Below are positions 54,792 to 64,000 of a stretch of 64,000 bases of DNA, piece by piece. The number at the start of each line of letters is the position of its first letter. Position 1 is the first letter of the stretch. Origin of the DNA: Agapetus fuscipes (lineage: Eukaryota > Arthropoda > Insecta > Trichoptera > Glossosomatidae); the NCBI GenBank assembly GCA_951799405.1, contig OX637339.1, positions 18,414,001-18,478,000 on the forward strand, read 5' to 3'. The notes under the pieces are model-generated. The model did not search any database. It was not told where the DNA came from and saw nothing but the letters and a program-made list of their open reading frames with translations. The position numbers and the translations under genes are program-made.

Positions 54792-55298
54792 CAGGCGCGT
54801 GCATAGGGTATAGGCAAATATGCACATTTCAGAATAAATATTTTCCCCCATTCCTTTAATTAAATAACACATTTGAAATTGACTGAACTGCTAACGATGG
54901 TTCCAATCAAACTTAAAATTTTGAATTTGAAATCTCAATATCAAGCTCAAATGCGTTTTTTAACCAGATATTGCCTACCTATTTTAAAAATGTAATTTGT
55001 TATGTATGTTCCTTGACTTATAGGTTGGTATGCGGCTGACCACCCATACTGTTAAAAAATGGTTCACTTTACCAATGTAACCCCTGTCTCAGGGAAGGAC
55101 GGCAAGAGTTGCAGGGCTTATGTTCATTTGAGATGGGTTCTTATAATGTAGGTCCACATGCGGCATGTGTTAGCGCGAAATTATACATGTCTGCTTGTGG
55201 GAATGCACTTAATATAAATCTTGAATGATATATATCCTTGCAGCTTAGATTAGATTAGACTATCAGGCGCATGTGCCTGTATGGGATGCACGCCCCTG
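54792..55298. mobile_element. hAT-like MITE carrying its own R1 insertion
   Basis: Ends CAGGCGCGTGCATAGGGTAT and ATGCACGCCCCTG (inverted) with 8-bp duplications GTATGAGG at 54784-54791 and 55299-55306. It holds a complete R1 copy at 55008-55256, so the MITE proper is about 255 bp. Confidence 0.9.
55008..55256 (+). repeat. R1 copy nested in the hAT-like MITE
   Basis: TTCCTTGACTTATAGGTTGG to CAGCTTAGATTAGATTAG. Nesting order is R1 in MITE in R1, so R1 has been active before and after the hAT insertion. Confidence 0.92.
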
Positions 55299-55470
55299 GT
55301 ATGAGGCTGACCAACCGTGCTGTAAAAAAAATGTTTCACACTACAAATGTCACCCTCGTTTCACATTGCACATGCAGCGTTTGTAAGCGAGAACTTACAC
55401 GTGCCTGTGTGTAGGCATGCATTTGATATGAACTTTAAAAGTAAAATATGTGTTTGTAACTGAGATTAGA

Positions 55471-55795
55471 TTAGAAATATTTTCACAACATACATTTTAA
55501 ATAGACGTTCTCCCTTTGGAAGATTTTCTCTCTTCTTGTCCACACTCCTACATCACAAATAGTTCTTCAACACAATGTATTTACAATAATAGTTACGACA
55601 TTGGGTATAATAATAATATTATTATTATTATTCTGATTATTCTTTTAATGCGCTTCCGTAAAAAAGAGAAAACCCACCGCGTATAATATAAGAGTCACAA
55701 TATAGATACCTATCTGCATACAAATCAACTGCCTCGTTAACGAATTACGTAAAATAAGTGTAGGTACTCTATTACACACACTAGAAGCTTATATA
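55471..55795. other. No feature; (ATT)n microsatellite
   Basis: AATAATAATATTATTATTATT near 55610-55632; otherwise unassigned AT-rich sequence. Confidence 0.5.
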
Positions 55796-55799
55796 TTTT

Positions 55800-56275
55800 G
55801 AAAAAATACATGGGAAGGTTGTGGGTTCGATTCCCGGCGGAGCACAAAAAATATACCATTTATATTTTCAAATTTGCTCTTCGCTGGGTTGAAAAATTCA
55901 TAAAACCTTTACCAATGACCGGTCACCAAAGGTCCATCCAGCCTTACAGCAACTGGGTCTTGCTTGAGAATTGGCGCTTTGTAGCGACGACGATCAAGCT
56001 CGTAAAAAGGTCGATAGCTCAATTGGTAGAATGCTTGCATTCCATGCCGAGAGCAAGGGTTCGATCTCAAAGGTTTACTCAGCCTTCACAATAAAATGAG
56101 AACCAGCCCCCCCCCCGGGAGCTGGGAAACCCCCACTTCAACTGAAAGTGGTTGGTGTGAGGCCGGCCCCCTTACCTGTAAAAATAAATAGGTCCCGAAG
56201 CGCCACATGCGACCCCTTCGGGGATAACGCAGGCAAGAAGTTACACTATATGTGTAGCTTAGTTGCGTTTTTACA
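55800..56275 (+). mobile_element. Dimeric SINE B-A, third copy
   Basis: Plus strand: head B truncated at its start (GGAAGGTTGTGGGTTCGATT is the B box), body B, the junction CTCGTAAAAAGGTCGATAGC near 56003, head A with GGGTTCGATCTCAAAGG, body A to TGTGTAGCTTAGTTGCG. C-run length differs from the other copies. Confidence 0.88.
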
Positions 56276-56279
56276 TATA

Positions 56280-57020
56280 ACTTTATTATGAAGATTTTCG
56301 GCGATTGAAAGTTCATTTTTATAAAAAAAAAAAAAAAAGTAGCTGGACCCGCCGGCGTGTTTCACTACGCCATTTAAGCATATGGAATCGATAATATCCA
56401 TGCATCGGCAGTGCACAAGTTACGCAACAACAGGACCAAAAACAAAATTAAAATCCAATCAGAACCAAACATCACCACAATATTCATCTTTAGGTTAATC
56501 TGCGCGGTTTCTGAAAATATGAAAGTAGGACACATCAAAAGCAGTTATTCCATTGATATTTTAAATGTAAAATTAAGGTCCTTTCTACCGTGTTAAATTT
56601 CATTAAAAATCGGTCATGCCATATCGGAGGAGTGTGACCACTGTGACACTATGACAAACAGATACTATGTCAAAATTCACATCCAGAGCAATTGAGTAGT
56701 CCAATTGCAAACAGCGCTATGTTAAAAAAAGTTTTTTTTATGAATTTCAATAAAAACATCTAGTAGTTAAGTTATTGAAGAAAATGTTGTTACATTATAA
56801 TAATTCTACAGTGGTATTATTTAGAAATTATTTTATTATAAAAAATGAAATCTTGGTATTATATAATTCTTGTAATTTGAATATTAAAATTGAACATAGC
56901 AAGTACTGCAAAAGTATTTGTAACATAGACATCTTTGCAGTTGTATGGAATTAACATAGACAGTTTTGAATCAGTAAGTCTTAAAACTAAGCCTCTCTAA
57001 GAAGAGTAATACCTCTGCTG
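56280..57020. other. AT-rich stretch, nothing assigned
   Basis: ORF 56411-56596 has no recognisable similarity. A poly-A run lies near 56323-56338. Confidence 0.4.
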
Positions 57021-57024
57021 TTTG

Positions 57025-57255
57025 AGAATAACTTCTTGTCGCGTTCTCCCCTAAGGGGTCACATGTGGCGAGTGAAACCTATTTATTTTTACAGGTAAGG
57101 GGATGGCCTTACGCCTATTACTTCAGATGAAGTGGAGGTTTCCCAGCTTCCTACGGGGCTGAAACGGGAAATCATTTCTGACGCCGTCGGTGGGATTCGA
57201 CCCTGAGCTCTCGCCATGGCATGCAAGCACGGTACAAACTGAGCTATCAACAGGC
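57025..57255 (-). repeat. SINE-A copy with internal deletion
   Basis: Minus strand: head GTTGATAGCTCAGTTTGTAC, B box GGGTCGAATCCC, then directly GAAATGATTTCCCGTTTC and the 5'-body end; the segment between GTTTC and GCCCCGTAGGAAG is deleted. Confidence 0.82.
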
Positions 57256-57650
57256 TGTATTTAAGAAAATGTATGAAAGTTCGCGTTTTCATTCACGCTC
57301 ACTGGAGGCACTGTGGCATATTTGCATGGATGTATGACAATGCGTCTTTATCTCCGACAGGATGTCGTACCGCGGCATGACCCATATACTGTTTGTTGTA
57401 TGTAGAGCATATTTACCTGCCGGGAGAACTGTTTTAGCGGCGGCAATGAGGGAAATGCCGTCCTCTCTCCGCTAGCAGGAAATTAAAACCTGCAATTGTA
57501 CAGTTCACGTGTCGACTGATCTATTTGCTATCTATGGAGCACACGCAAAAGGCCAATAGGTCGGGGATAATATCGCCCCCGTAAAGGTAAAACTGAATGA
57601 GTGCTGATTCACTGATGTGAAAAAGTATAACAGTGCTATTCTTAGACATT
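57256..57650. other. Unassigned; short repeat similarity to 26520 and 18650
   Basis: ATGTATGAAAGTTCGCGTTT and CACTCACTGGAGGC-like sequence recurs at 26535. TGAGTGCTGATTCACTGATG (57597) recurs at 18655 and continues after the foldback MITE. Confidence 0.5.
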
Positions 57651-57654
57651 TTGG

Positions 57655-57900
57655 TCGTCCGTTGAGCCCACGCTTTGACAAACCAATGATGCCTAGGCTG
57701 GAAGTCTCATCACCACGGTAATTCTTACCTACCGAATTTTGGTAACATTTGTATGAAGACTAATCAGTTGTTCACTTGCGGCCATCTTCATACAAATATT
57801 ACCGATATTCGGAAGGTAAGGATAACCGTGGTGGTGAGACTTCCAGCCCAGGCATCATTTGTTTGTCAAATCGTAGGCACAACGGAAGAATATCACCAAT
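57655..57900. mobile_element. Foldback MITE, copy 2, long arms
   Basis: Arms of about 110 bp: left CGTTGAGCCCACGCTTTGAC, AATGATGCCTAGGCTGGAAG, CTCATCACCACGG; right the mirror of these. The inner core matches the foldback at 24690. It splits a repeat whose uninterrupted version stands at 18650-18740. Confidence 0.85.
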
Positions 57901-58034
57901 AGTAAGTGAACTAATTTTAAGGCAGTGTAAATTTGTTTGCTTAGCTAATGTCACATTTTGTGTCACGGAATGTAGGCAAGAGTTGCAGGTTTTCTGTCAC
58001 AATTTAAGATAAGGGATTTAATTTTGCAAATATA

Positions 58035-58110
58035 CATGCGGCATGGATGAAATGAAAGAAGTACGCAAGGACAGGAAGAAGTGGCGGCTAATCTGCAATG
58101 CTGATTTGTA
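58035..58110 (+). pseudogene. LINE reverse-transcriptase tail upstream of R1
   Basis: ATGGATGAAATGAAAGAAGT reads MDEMKEV-KDRKKWRLICNA and a stop. It is followed by AATGTTGGTTTATTAGTTTG and about 100 bp of AT-rich sequence before R1, all shared with 16655-16870 in inverted orientation. Confidence 0.75.
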
Positions 58111-58227
58111 ATGTTGGTTTATTAGTTTGCTACATTTTTTGCATAATAAATTTTTGACTTTTTTTGTATAGATTTTTTTTTAAGGTTTTGTTATTTTTTA
58201 TATTTAAATGTAATTTATTATTCATAT

Positions 58228-58475
58228 TCCTTGACTTATAGGTTGGTATGAGGCTGACCACCCATACTGTAAAAAATGGTTCACTTTGCCAGTGTCACCC
58301 CTGTTTCAGGGAAGGTCGGCAAAAGTTGTGGGGCTTATGTTCATTTGAGGTTTGAATTTTATTTGTAAGTACACAATCAGCATTTGTAAGCGCGAACTAC
58401 ACGTGTTTGTTTGTGGGCATACATCTGAGAGCTTTGAATGAATATATCCTTGCAACTTAAATTATATAGATTATT
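58228..58475 (+). repeat. R1, full copy behind a LINE tail
   Basis: ATTCCTTGACTTATAGGTTG to CCTTGCAACTTAAATTATAT. With the upstream tail it forms a block of about 445 bp shared with 16397-16870. Confidence 0.9.
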
Positions 58476-58570
58476 ATAGATGTGTAAGCGCAAACTTACG
58501 CGTGTATATTTGTGGAAATGCATTTGAAATGAATTTGCAATGCTAATGTATCCTTGCGACTTGGATTAAA
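58476..58570 (+). repeat. R1 3' fragment
   Basis: GATGTGTAAGCGCAAACTTAC to CCTTGCGACTTGGATTAAAG: a second, truncated R1 3' part directly after the full copy. Confidence 0.72.
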
Positions 58571-59080
58571 GATACATCACAAACCCCTTCAGAAAGGGAC
58601 AGAAAGTGAACCGTTGGAATCATCCTTACGAATTATAACATCATAGTCATTTCTTATCGGGCAAAATAATCAAGTGTATGACTCTAAATGAAATAAAGAT
58701 TACTCACAATTTTACGCAATCAAATTAGTCAACGTTCTGAAAAAATAAACATGATTCGCGGTATGTTTTTTTTCTGATATGCCTTTTGTTCTTCGTATGG
58801 TATATTTCATACCTTTCATTTCGATACTCTGTAACGAGATGAATTCGTTGCGTGGAGTAGAACATAGAAGTTTGAATTTGAATTTCGAAATAAAAATGAA
58901 AGAACAGCAAAAAACAAGAGAGGCTTTACCTTGCAATATAAACTCCAAATCTCAAATGAACAAAAAACCTGTTATTCTTGCTTACCTTTTGTGATACAAA
59001 TTGGCGATATTGGCAAATTGAATCAATTTAAAATTTATTCAAGCTAAAGAAGAACTTCCTTTAAAATTTATTTCTTGTGA
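58571..59080. other. No gene; weak R1-like trace
   Basis: 58940-59030 (AACTCCAAATCTCAAATGAAC, TTATTCTTGCTTACC) is a decayed R1 segment. ORFs here have no recognisable domain. Confidence 0.4.
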
Positions 59081-59083
59081 AGT

Positions 59084-59152
59084 GTTCGACGGGAATCGAA
59101 CCCACTAACTTCAGTACCTACTGAGCGTAAACCACTAAACTATGATCAATAA
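59084..59152 (-). repeat. Isolated tRNA-like head
   Basis: Minus strand: ATCATAGTTTAGTGGTTTAC (A box) and GTGGGTTCGATTCCCGTC (B box). Acceptor stem halves do not pair convincingly, so it is a SINE-type head and not a tRNA gene. No known body follows. Confidence 0.5.
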
Positions 59153-59397
59153 TTAATTATTTAGTTTAAGGATTTAAATCAAACACTGTTTTACATTTTC
59201 ACTTTTACAATTATTTATTCTTTAATTTTACTAACGTTTTCGATCTTAGATCATCGTCAGGTATAAAATTAAATTAAAATTGTATACCTGACGATGATCT
59301 AAGATCGAAAACGTTAGTAAAATTAAAGAATAAATAATTGTAAAAGTGAAAATATAAAACAGTGTTTGATTTAAATCCTTAAACTAAATAATTATTG
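59148..59397. repeat. Near-perfect palindrome, arms about 115 bp
   Basis: Left arm TTAGTTTAAGGATTTAAATC to CATCGTCAGGTATA; right arm TATACCTGACGATGATC to GATTTAAATCCTTAAACTAA. Only a few mismatches (for example TACATTTTC against TATATTTTC), with a short AATTAAATTAAAATT-like loop near 59265-59278. CCTGACGATGATCTAAGATC next to GAAAACGTT resembles Penelope-like element ends; two inverted copies of one terminus would explain it. Confidence 0.92.
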
Positions 59398-59557
59398 AAT
59401 ATGAATGTTCACAGTGTTAATACACAAACAATACAAAATATATAAACTATGATCAGTTAAGCTTAGTCTTTAGTCTCCAGTAGATGAAATCCTTTTTTCT
59501 GATACATAAACATATGATACAATGAACATGTATGTGGACATTACAGTTTTATTTTAC

Positions 59558-60493
59558 CTTATCTGGACACGGCACCCTGGGTATAGCTCTCCTGGTGATG
59601 ATGGGTCTCTGCGAAGTGGCAGCAGCATCACTCTCAGCTCTAGCCAACGCGGGTCTCGGAGGTCTGACGGGAGGACCAGAACTAGCACCGCCTGTGCTCG
59701 ATCTGCCGGCTTCCCCTCGGACAAACGTAGACTTCTCCTTGCCACCGCCACCAACCAAATCACTGATCCCATTCTTCAAAAGGTTAGTCAGAGCTCTGCC
59801 TCGAGCACCGACAACACTAGCAGAAGGACCACCTGTAGAATTCCTCGTGTTCTCTCCGCGTTTAAAAGTACTCTTAGCATCATCGTTGGGTAGGTTACCA
59901 CCGAAAGAGTCACTCCCCAAATCACTTATACCAGTTTTCAACAAGTTCTCATGCTCCGCATATCTGTCGCGTACAATGATTTCATTCTGCGGTTTGTCTA
60001 GTTTCTTTTTGGCATCGTTTAAAGCTATCCCCTTCTCCATTTCAGTAATCTGCTTCTCCAGATTGTTCAGCACATCGTCAGAGTCGATGCCGCTGCTGCT
60101 GGTCTTGGAATTTCCGTTCACTGTTGTTCCATTGGGCACGACATCGTTGAACGACTTTAACTGTATCGGAACTGTTCTATTGACTGGTCTCTGATTGAAA
60201 TCCAGTTTCTTTGGTGCTATTCCCGTCGAGGTCACTTCGTACATCGGTTTGAAGAGTTTGCTTTCTAACGCTGATGAGACGGCCACGCAAGCCGAGCTCT
60301 TCTCTGCGTTGGAATTGGTGTTGCTGCCTTCGCCTCTGTACGGTGGTCTACTGTCCATCATAGCTAGAGAAATAGCTGATGGTTTCTCAGGGCTGTTGTC
60401 TTCCATGATGGGTCTCTCGTCCTCCGCCGGTTTCCGTGCAGGGATCCTGAAACTGCGGCGGGTAAAGTCTTCCCTATTTAGTTTTCTATCCAT
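59558..60493 (-). CDS. par-1: Probable par-1/MARK N-terminal exon (exon 1)
   Basis: The 936-nt open segment runs from ATG at 60493, in a good translation context (GAAACAATGG), to donor AAG|GTAAAA at 59557; exit phase 0 fits exon 2. The frame is open upstream to 60619, where the apparent start is a GTG, so I prefer the internal ATG. The 312 residues start MDRKLNREDFTRRSFRIPAR. They are Ser/Gly/Asn-rich with a coiled-coil-like stretch (DVLNNLEKQITEMEKGIA) and end RRAIPRVPCPDK. Two internal repeats occur: LLKTGISDL...STFKRGENTRNSTGG and LLKNGISDL...STFVRGEAGRSSTGG. No known domain. Nineteen kb separate it from exon 2, so it could instead belong to another gene. Confidence 0.62.
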
Positions 60494-60499
60494 TGTTTC

Positions 60500-61225
60500 C
60501 CTAGTATATCTTTCCCTGCCTTTGTCTGGTATCTCTGTCAGCACATCTTCATTCTCTCCATGCCGACAATCAGTCTTTCTGATTTGATAAGCTCTCCCGA
60601 TACGATAAGATACGGTCACATCTTCTTTATATATTTTTTAATTATTTTAAATCACAATTGCACTACTTATATATAATTTAATTACTTCACTTCATTGCTT
60701 TAACGTGTCCTTAACACCCGCGCGCTTGGCACACTATTAAACACACTGATAAGCATGTTTTCTATTTGCTATAATTAGAGTTGTAGCTATAAATAGACCT
60801 GACGATTGAAAGAGCAAATATTAGGGATACATTCAAGGCAGTACATCAATAAGTAATGTAACATCAGAAAACCGATATTCACTAAACACCGCAACAATTT
60901 ATAAATAACGCTGCAATGTTCTATAGTTGTTTTGAATAGATACCTTAATTTGATTCCGAAATTTCTAAATTATAATCCGCTTGACAAGATATCTGATTTT
61001 CCTTCACTGTGGAAAGATATTTCTTAAATTATGATCAACAAAAGCTCTGAGCAGATTTCTAAAAAGAAGTCAGGATATGTTTGATAGAAAGGCAAGTTTT
61101 GACGTATTGTAGACCATATCATTGGAAATAAGACTAATAAAGAAATATTTAAACAGTGCATTCAAAACTAACTTTTCTTCTCTCGTAATAGATGACATCT
61201 TTCGAATCACCCTGTCAATTTTAAT
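60500..61225. other. Possible 5' region of the kinase gene, no clear promoter
   Basis: The open frame continues upstream of the ATG to about 60640, then AT-rich sequence with no CpG-rich block, TATA box or initiator I can defend. If 59558-60493 is a first exon, its 5' UTR lies here. Confidence 0.35.
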
Positions 61226-61229
61226 TATT

Positions 61230-61626
61230 AATCAAGATTCATATTTATTGGTGCATGTCCACAAGCAAACGCGCGTTAGTTCGCAATAGCACATGCTGCA
61301 TGTGTAATACTAACAAAATAAGAACCAAATCTCAAATGAAAAAAACTCTGCAAATCTATACGACTTTCCCTAATGTGAATCTATAATCTTAGTTGCAAAG
61401 ATAAATATTGACATTTAAGGCTCATATTTCATGCAGGCCCAAAAGCAGGCACACATATTTATGTCGCACTTACACACGCTGCACGTGTACATAAAAAAAA
61501 TAAGACCCAAACTTTTTGAACATAAACTTAACAATTCCTGCCTGAAACCAGGGTGGCATTGGCAAAAGTGAACCAAGTTTTTACAGCATGGCGGGTCAAC
61601 CTCACACCAACCTATTTGTCAAGGAA
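61230..61626 (-). repeat. Two diverged R1 copies
   Basis: 61230-61370 (ATTCATATTTATTGGTGCATG to GACTTTCCCTAATG) and 61377-61626 (GAATCTATAATCTTAGTTGC to CCTATTTGTCAAGGAA), both minus oriented and older than most copies. Confidence 0.75.
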
Positions 61627-61669
61627 ATAAGTCCAATACCAATATAATAAGACGATAAAAACTTTTCTT

Positions 61670-61775
61670 TGTTCCGAAATTTTCAACGTCAGCATAGCGA
61701 CTTAACACTGAATAAAAAGGACGCACTTATGTCAATCTTGTGGGTAGTTTTTTTATCAGCTTATTATCACACAAT
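61670..61775. repeat. R3 fragment
   Basis: GAAATTTTCAACGTCAGCATAG and CAATCTTGTGGGTAGTTTTT join sequences that stand at opposite ends of the R3 copy at 25334-26190, suggesting an internally deleted R3. Confidence 0.55.
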
Positions 61776-61786
61776 ACCGAGCCTCA

Positions 61787-62302
61787 GGCCCTCCGCAAAC
61801 TGGACGACTTGTCGCCGCGACTTGTCGGCGCGACTCGGCGACAAGTGTGCGGAGCTTTGAACAAAATATATCTGTACCTTAGAGCATAAACAACGGTAGT
61901 CACATTTAGTAAAATGTGCAGGAGATGAGTTTTAGTGAAAATGTGCACTTTTATAAAACCATCATAACTTCTAAACTAGACGAGATATTTTTGATCTGTA
62001 AAAACTGTTTATCTTCTTTTATCGATATTTATTTAATGTGAAGTAATGTGAACAACGTATGTGGAACTTCCGTGGTTTATGCTCGCATTTATGTGTGCAT
62101 CCCATATTTATTACATTTGATATCTCAGTAACTGTGAGTCCGAGGACTCCAATATTTTTACCACTTATAGAACAGCTAATTGTTATAATTTCTGCATCAT
62201 TAACTCAAAAACGCAAAAAAGTGGACTTCCGTTGTTTATGCTCTAAGGTACAGATATGAAAACTGTCGGACGCAGCCTGTCACCCAGTGTGCGAAGGGCC
62301 TT
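61787..62302. mobile_element. TIR element with a second TIR element inside
   Basis: Outer ends AGGCCCTCCGCAAACTG and CAGTGTGCGAAGGGCCTT are inverted. Inside, ATCTGTACCTTAGAGCATAA (61868) and TTATGCTCTAAGGTACAGAT (62241) form a second inverted pair about 390 bp apart, each continuing with ACAACGG/CCGTTGT. The interior has no recognisable ORF. Confidence 0.75.
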
Positions 62303-62655
62303 AACTTTTCACTAAACACTAGTCACACACACACATGATCATCGATAGGTGACATTGCCTGACACAGATGCGCGACAGGACTCGCACTTACACCGAGTGA
62401 AGCTGCTGCCCGCCCCTGCGCACTGGATAACGGCAGCTGTGTGCAGAGACACAGCCCTACTCGGTACTACTGAGCGTGCATTGACGGTGATAGTGTTGTG
62501 ATGGAACACAGCGGTGACGTCAGTCCCCAGATGCAGGGTGCCACAAGTCAAAAAAGTGTTTTGAGTTAAATTTGTACGCCGTTTGATAATATTCAACAAG
62601 TGCTACATTTTGATAAACTGCAATAACTCTCAGACGGTGCTGGAGAGATGTTTTC
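62303..62655. other. GC-richer unassigned stretch
   Basis: A minus-strand ORF (62339-62599, 86 codons) has no known domain. CGGTGCTGGAGAGATGTTTT (62635) matches 31975-32000. Confidence 0.4.
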
Positions 62656-62657
62656 GA

Positions 62658-62918
62658 CTAATCTAATCTAATCTAATCTAAGTTGCAAAGATATGTTACA
62701 TTGGAGATTCACATTACATGCATTCCCACAACCAAGATACGTACAAGTTCGCGCTTGCACGTGCCTCATGTGAGCCTACAACATAAAAACAAATCTCAAA
62801 CGGACATACACCCTGCAACTCTTGCCGTCCTTCCCTGTAACAGGGGAGACATTGGCAAAGTGAACCATTTTTTACAGCATGGGTGGTCAGCCGCATACCA
62901 ACCTATAAGTCAAGGAAC
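62658..62918 (-). repeat. R1, full copy with pentamer tail
   Basis: Tail side (CTAAT)n at 62658-62680, then all landmarks to CCTATAAGTCAAGGAACG. Confidence 0.9.
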
Positions 62919-62934
62919 GACGATTAGAAAAAAT

Positions 62935-63130
62935 CCGAGTCGGTGGCCGAGGGTGTCAAGTCACTGTTCCTGCCTAGCGTAATTGTAACAGAATAACGTT
63001 GGTTCGAATCACGATCGAATTTGACCATAACTTCGACCTAGGTTCAACACATCCCATTGCATGCGAACAAGCTTCTGCTTTCGTATGAAGAAAATATGCA
63101 GGTTGGTGAATTACATTCCTCTTCACGAAT
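62935..63130 (+). repeat. SINE-C copy, diverged
   Basis: Head CGGTGGCCGAGGGTGTCAAG, B box TTGGTTCGAATCACG, body GACCTAGGTTCAACAC, then a deletion to GCAGGTTGGTGAATTACATT. Confidence 0.75.
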
Positions 63131-63147
63131 CCATATAAAAATTGTCA

Positions 63148-63393
63148 GGGTTATAGCCGCGGAGGCCAAGAAGTCTAATCTTTCTAGCGTGTTTCAAATG
63201 GAACAACGTTGGTTCGATCCCCGCTTGGGTCACTTTGACCCTGGTTCAGCAGATGTTATTGGGTAATTATTATTTAATAATTCATTAATAATAAACAATA
63301 ATGAATTATTAAATGATGATATTAATACCTGTTTCTGGCCAGGCAGAATAGGTTGGTGAATTGCATTCCTCTTCACAAATATATTTTTTATTT

Positions 63394-63425
<32 letters not shown>
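63148..63425 (+). repeat. SINE-C, reference copy with poly-A
   Basis: Head GCGGAGGCCAAGAAGTCTAA (A-box region), B box GTTGGTTCGATCCCCGC, CAGCAGATGTTATTGGG, the palindrome AATAATTCATTAATAATAAAC, TAATACCTGTTTCTGGCCAG and CAGAATAGGTTGGTGAATTG, then A27 ending at about 63425. Confidence 0.88.
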
Positions 63426-63426
<1 letters not shown>

Positions 63427-63427
63427 T

Positions 63428-63560
63428 GTTGGCGTGGTCTGTTGTGAGAGCTGGAGCTTCCAGAGGTTTCGCCCATGTCAACGATGGGCTTCTTCAGTGT
63501 GAAAGTGCTATGACGAAGATGATCTTAATGAAAACTGAGATGAAATTGTGGGTACACCAG
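63428..63560. repeat. Penelope-like or unclassified repeat
   Basis: GAGCTGGAGCTTCCAGAGG, TTTCGCCCATGTCAACGATG, CTTCTTCAGTGTG match 32010-32140. A GGTTTCGCCCATG motif ahead of an AGATGATCTT block is reminiscent of Penelope-like termini. Confidence 0.5.
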
Positions 63561-63744
63561 GGCTTTAAATATGAAAATTGATATGTGTTGTGAAACAACG
63601 ACATCTGTTTACTATGTATGTGAAACTGTAAAGTATTTCACCAAACTATCTTATATCTTATCAGTTGAAAAGCGTCATCTATAGATTTCAACATTCTCTT
63701 GTTTCAACCGACCCAATTTTCTTTGACTTTTAAATCGCACTGTA

Positions 63745-63855
63745 ACTGTAACTCTGTCGCCATTCCGCTAGGGGTGGCCAGAGCCTCTGCAGAGCTGCCT
63801 CCATTTTTTCCTATCCTTACATACCTCTTTCAATTCATTAATATCCAATATATAT
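63745..63855 (-). pseudogene. LINE 3' end
   Basis: The complement of GAAAAAATGGAGGCAGCTCTGC, GGCCACCCCTAGCGGAATGG and (ACAGTT)n is the C-terminal codons, 3' UTR and repeat tail of the 13426/52087-type LINE. Confidence 0.75.
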
Positions 63856-63894
63856 ATTTATAAGGATAATTTATTTTAATGTGCACATAATTGA

Positions 63895-64000
63895 AGAGCG
63901 CCGTTTTTGTTTGTGTCACACCTCAAGGGCCCTCTCAAATCACGGATAAGATTTCTTGTAAAGATGTGTCTTCAGTGCTCCTTTAAAGACACCAACAGTC
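63895..64000 (-). pseudogene. CR1-like LINE 3' end, cut by the window edge
   Basis: Minus strand: TTGGTGTCTTTAAAGGAGC, CACATCTTTACAAGAAATC, stop, then GAGAGGGCCCTTGAGGTGTG and ACAAAAACGGCGCTCTTCAA. This is the same 3' UTR as the LINE at 41323 and SINE-B tail 2. Confidence 0.8.

Larger units (their letters stand above)
54765..55470 (+). repeat. Outer R1 copy split by a hAT-like MITE
   Basis: R1 begins TTCCTTGACTCATAGG at 54765, breaks at GTATGAGG (54784-54791) and resumes at GTATGAGGCTGACCAACC (55299), running to TGTTTGTAACTGAGATTAG near 55465. Confidence 0.88.

Noticed and set aside
60494..60619. Extending the N-terminal exon to 60619
   Set aside because: The codon there is GTG, not ATG. 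The first in-frame ATG, in good context, is at 60493.

Overview
The window is a piece of a repeat-rich, AT-rich arthropod nuclear genome, probably an insect. No exact species can be read from it. The evidence is a spliced metazoan gene with GC-rich exons in AT-rich introns, several tRNA-derived SINE families, degraded LINEs, Penelope-like remnants, many MITEs and one intact Tc1/mariner element. There is no sign of prokaryotic or organellar DNA.

The only host gene I can assemble is a par-1/MARK-type Ser/Thr kinase on the minus strand. Fourteen coding exons run from about 60.5 kb down to 13.8 kb, and every splice phase agrees. A long N-terminal exon (59558-60493, linked by phase only) precedes five kinase exons (40599-40868, 37611-37718, 36456-36714, 35144-35279, 34092-34276) and a UBA exon (25058-25170). 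Then come Ser/Thr-rich spacer exons (23905-24004, 22773-23002, 21482-21590, 20237-20354, 19225-19440, 15030-15082, 13837-13963). That is 2960 coding bases, with an open last phase. The C-terminal KA1 exons are not visible and presumably lie left of base 1. One kinase intron appears to start with GC instead of GT. The exon at 21482-21590 has seeded a 123-bp minisatellite, and the 3' end of the exon at 36456-36714 has a decayed partial duplicate.

The introns and flanks are nearly all repeats. SINE-A is tRNA-derived, about 330 bp, with an Ala-like head. SINE-B is tRNA-derived; some copies also carry a 5S rRNA head, and copies end in one of two different LINE-derived tails. Three loci hold a fused B-A dimer. 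SINE-C is a third tRNA-derived family with an AT-rich palindromic middle. R1 is a roughly 250-bp family of some thirty copies with a (TTAGA)n tail, and at three loci it follows the same LINE reverse-transcriptase tail. Nested insertions are frequent, and uninterrupted R1 copies act as empty sites that define the inserts: a piggyBac-like MITE (TTAA), a Harbinger-like MITE (TTA), hAT-like elements (8-bp duplications) and a truncated LINE.

Other landmarks are an intact mariner-like transposase at 2.1-3.3 kb, a 16-bp satellite with a long incidental ORF at 47.7-48.6 kb, a near-perfect palindrome at 59.15-59.40 kb, and 26-bp and 40-bp tandem arrays near the left end. The strongest candidates for something undescribed are the modular 5S/tRNA/LINE-tail SINE system and the exon-derived minisatellite.
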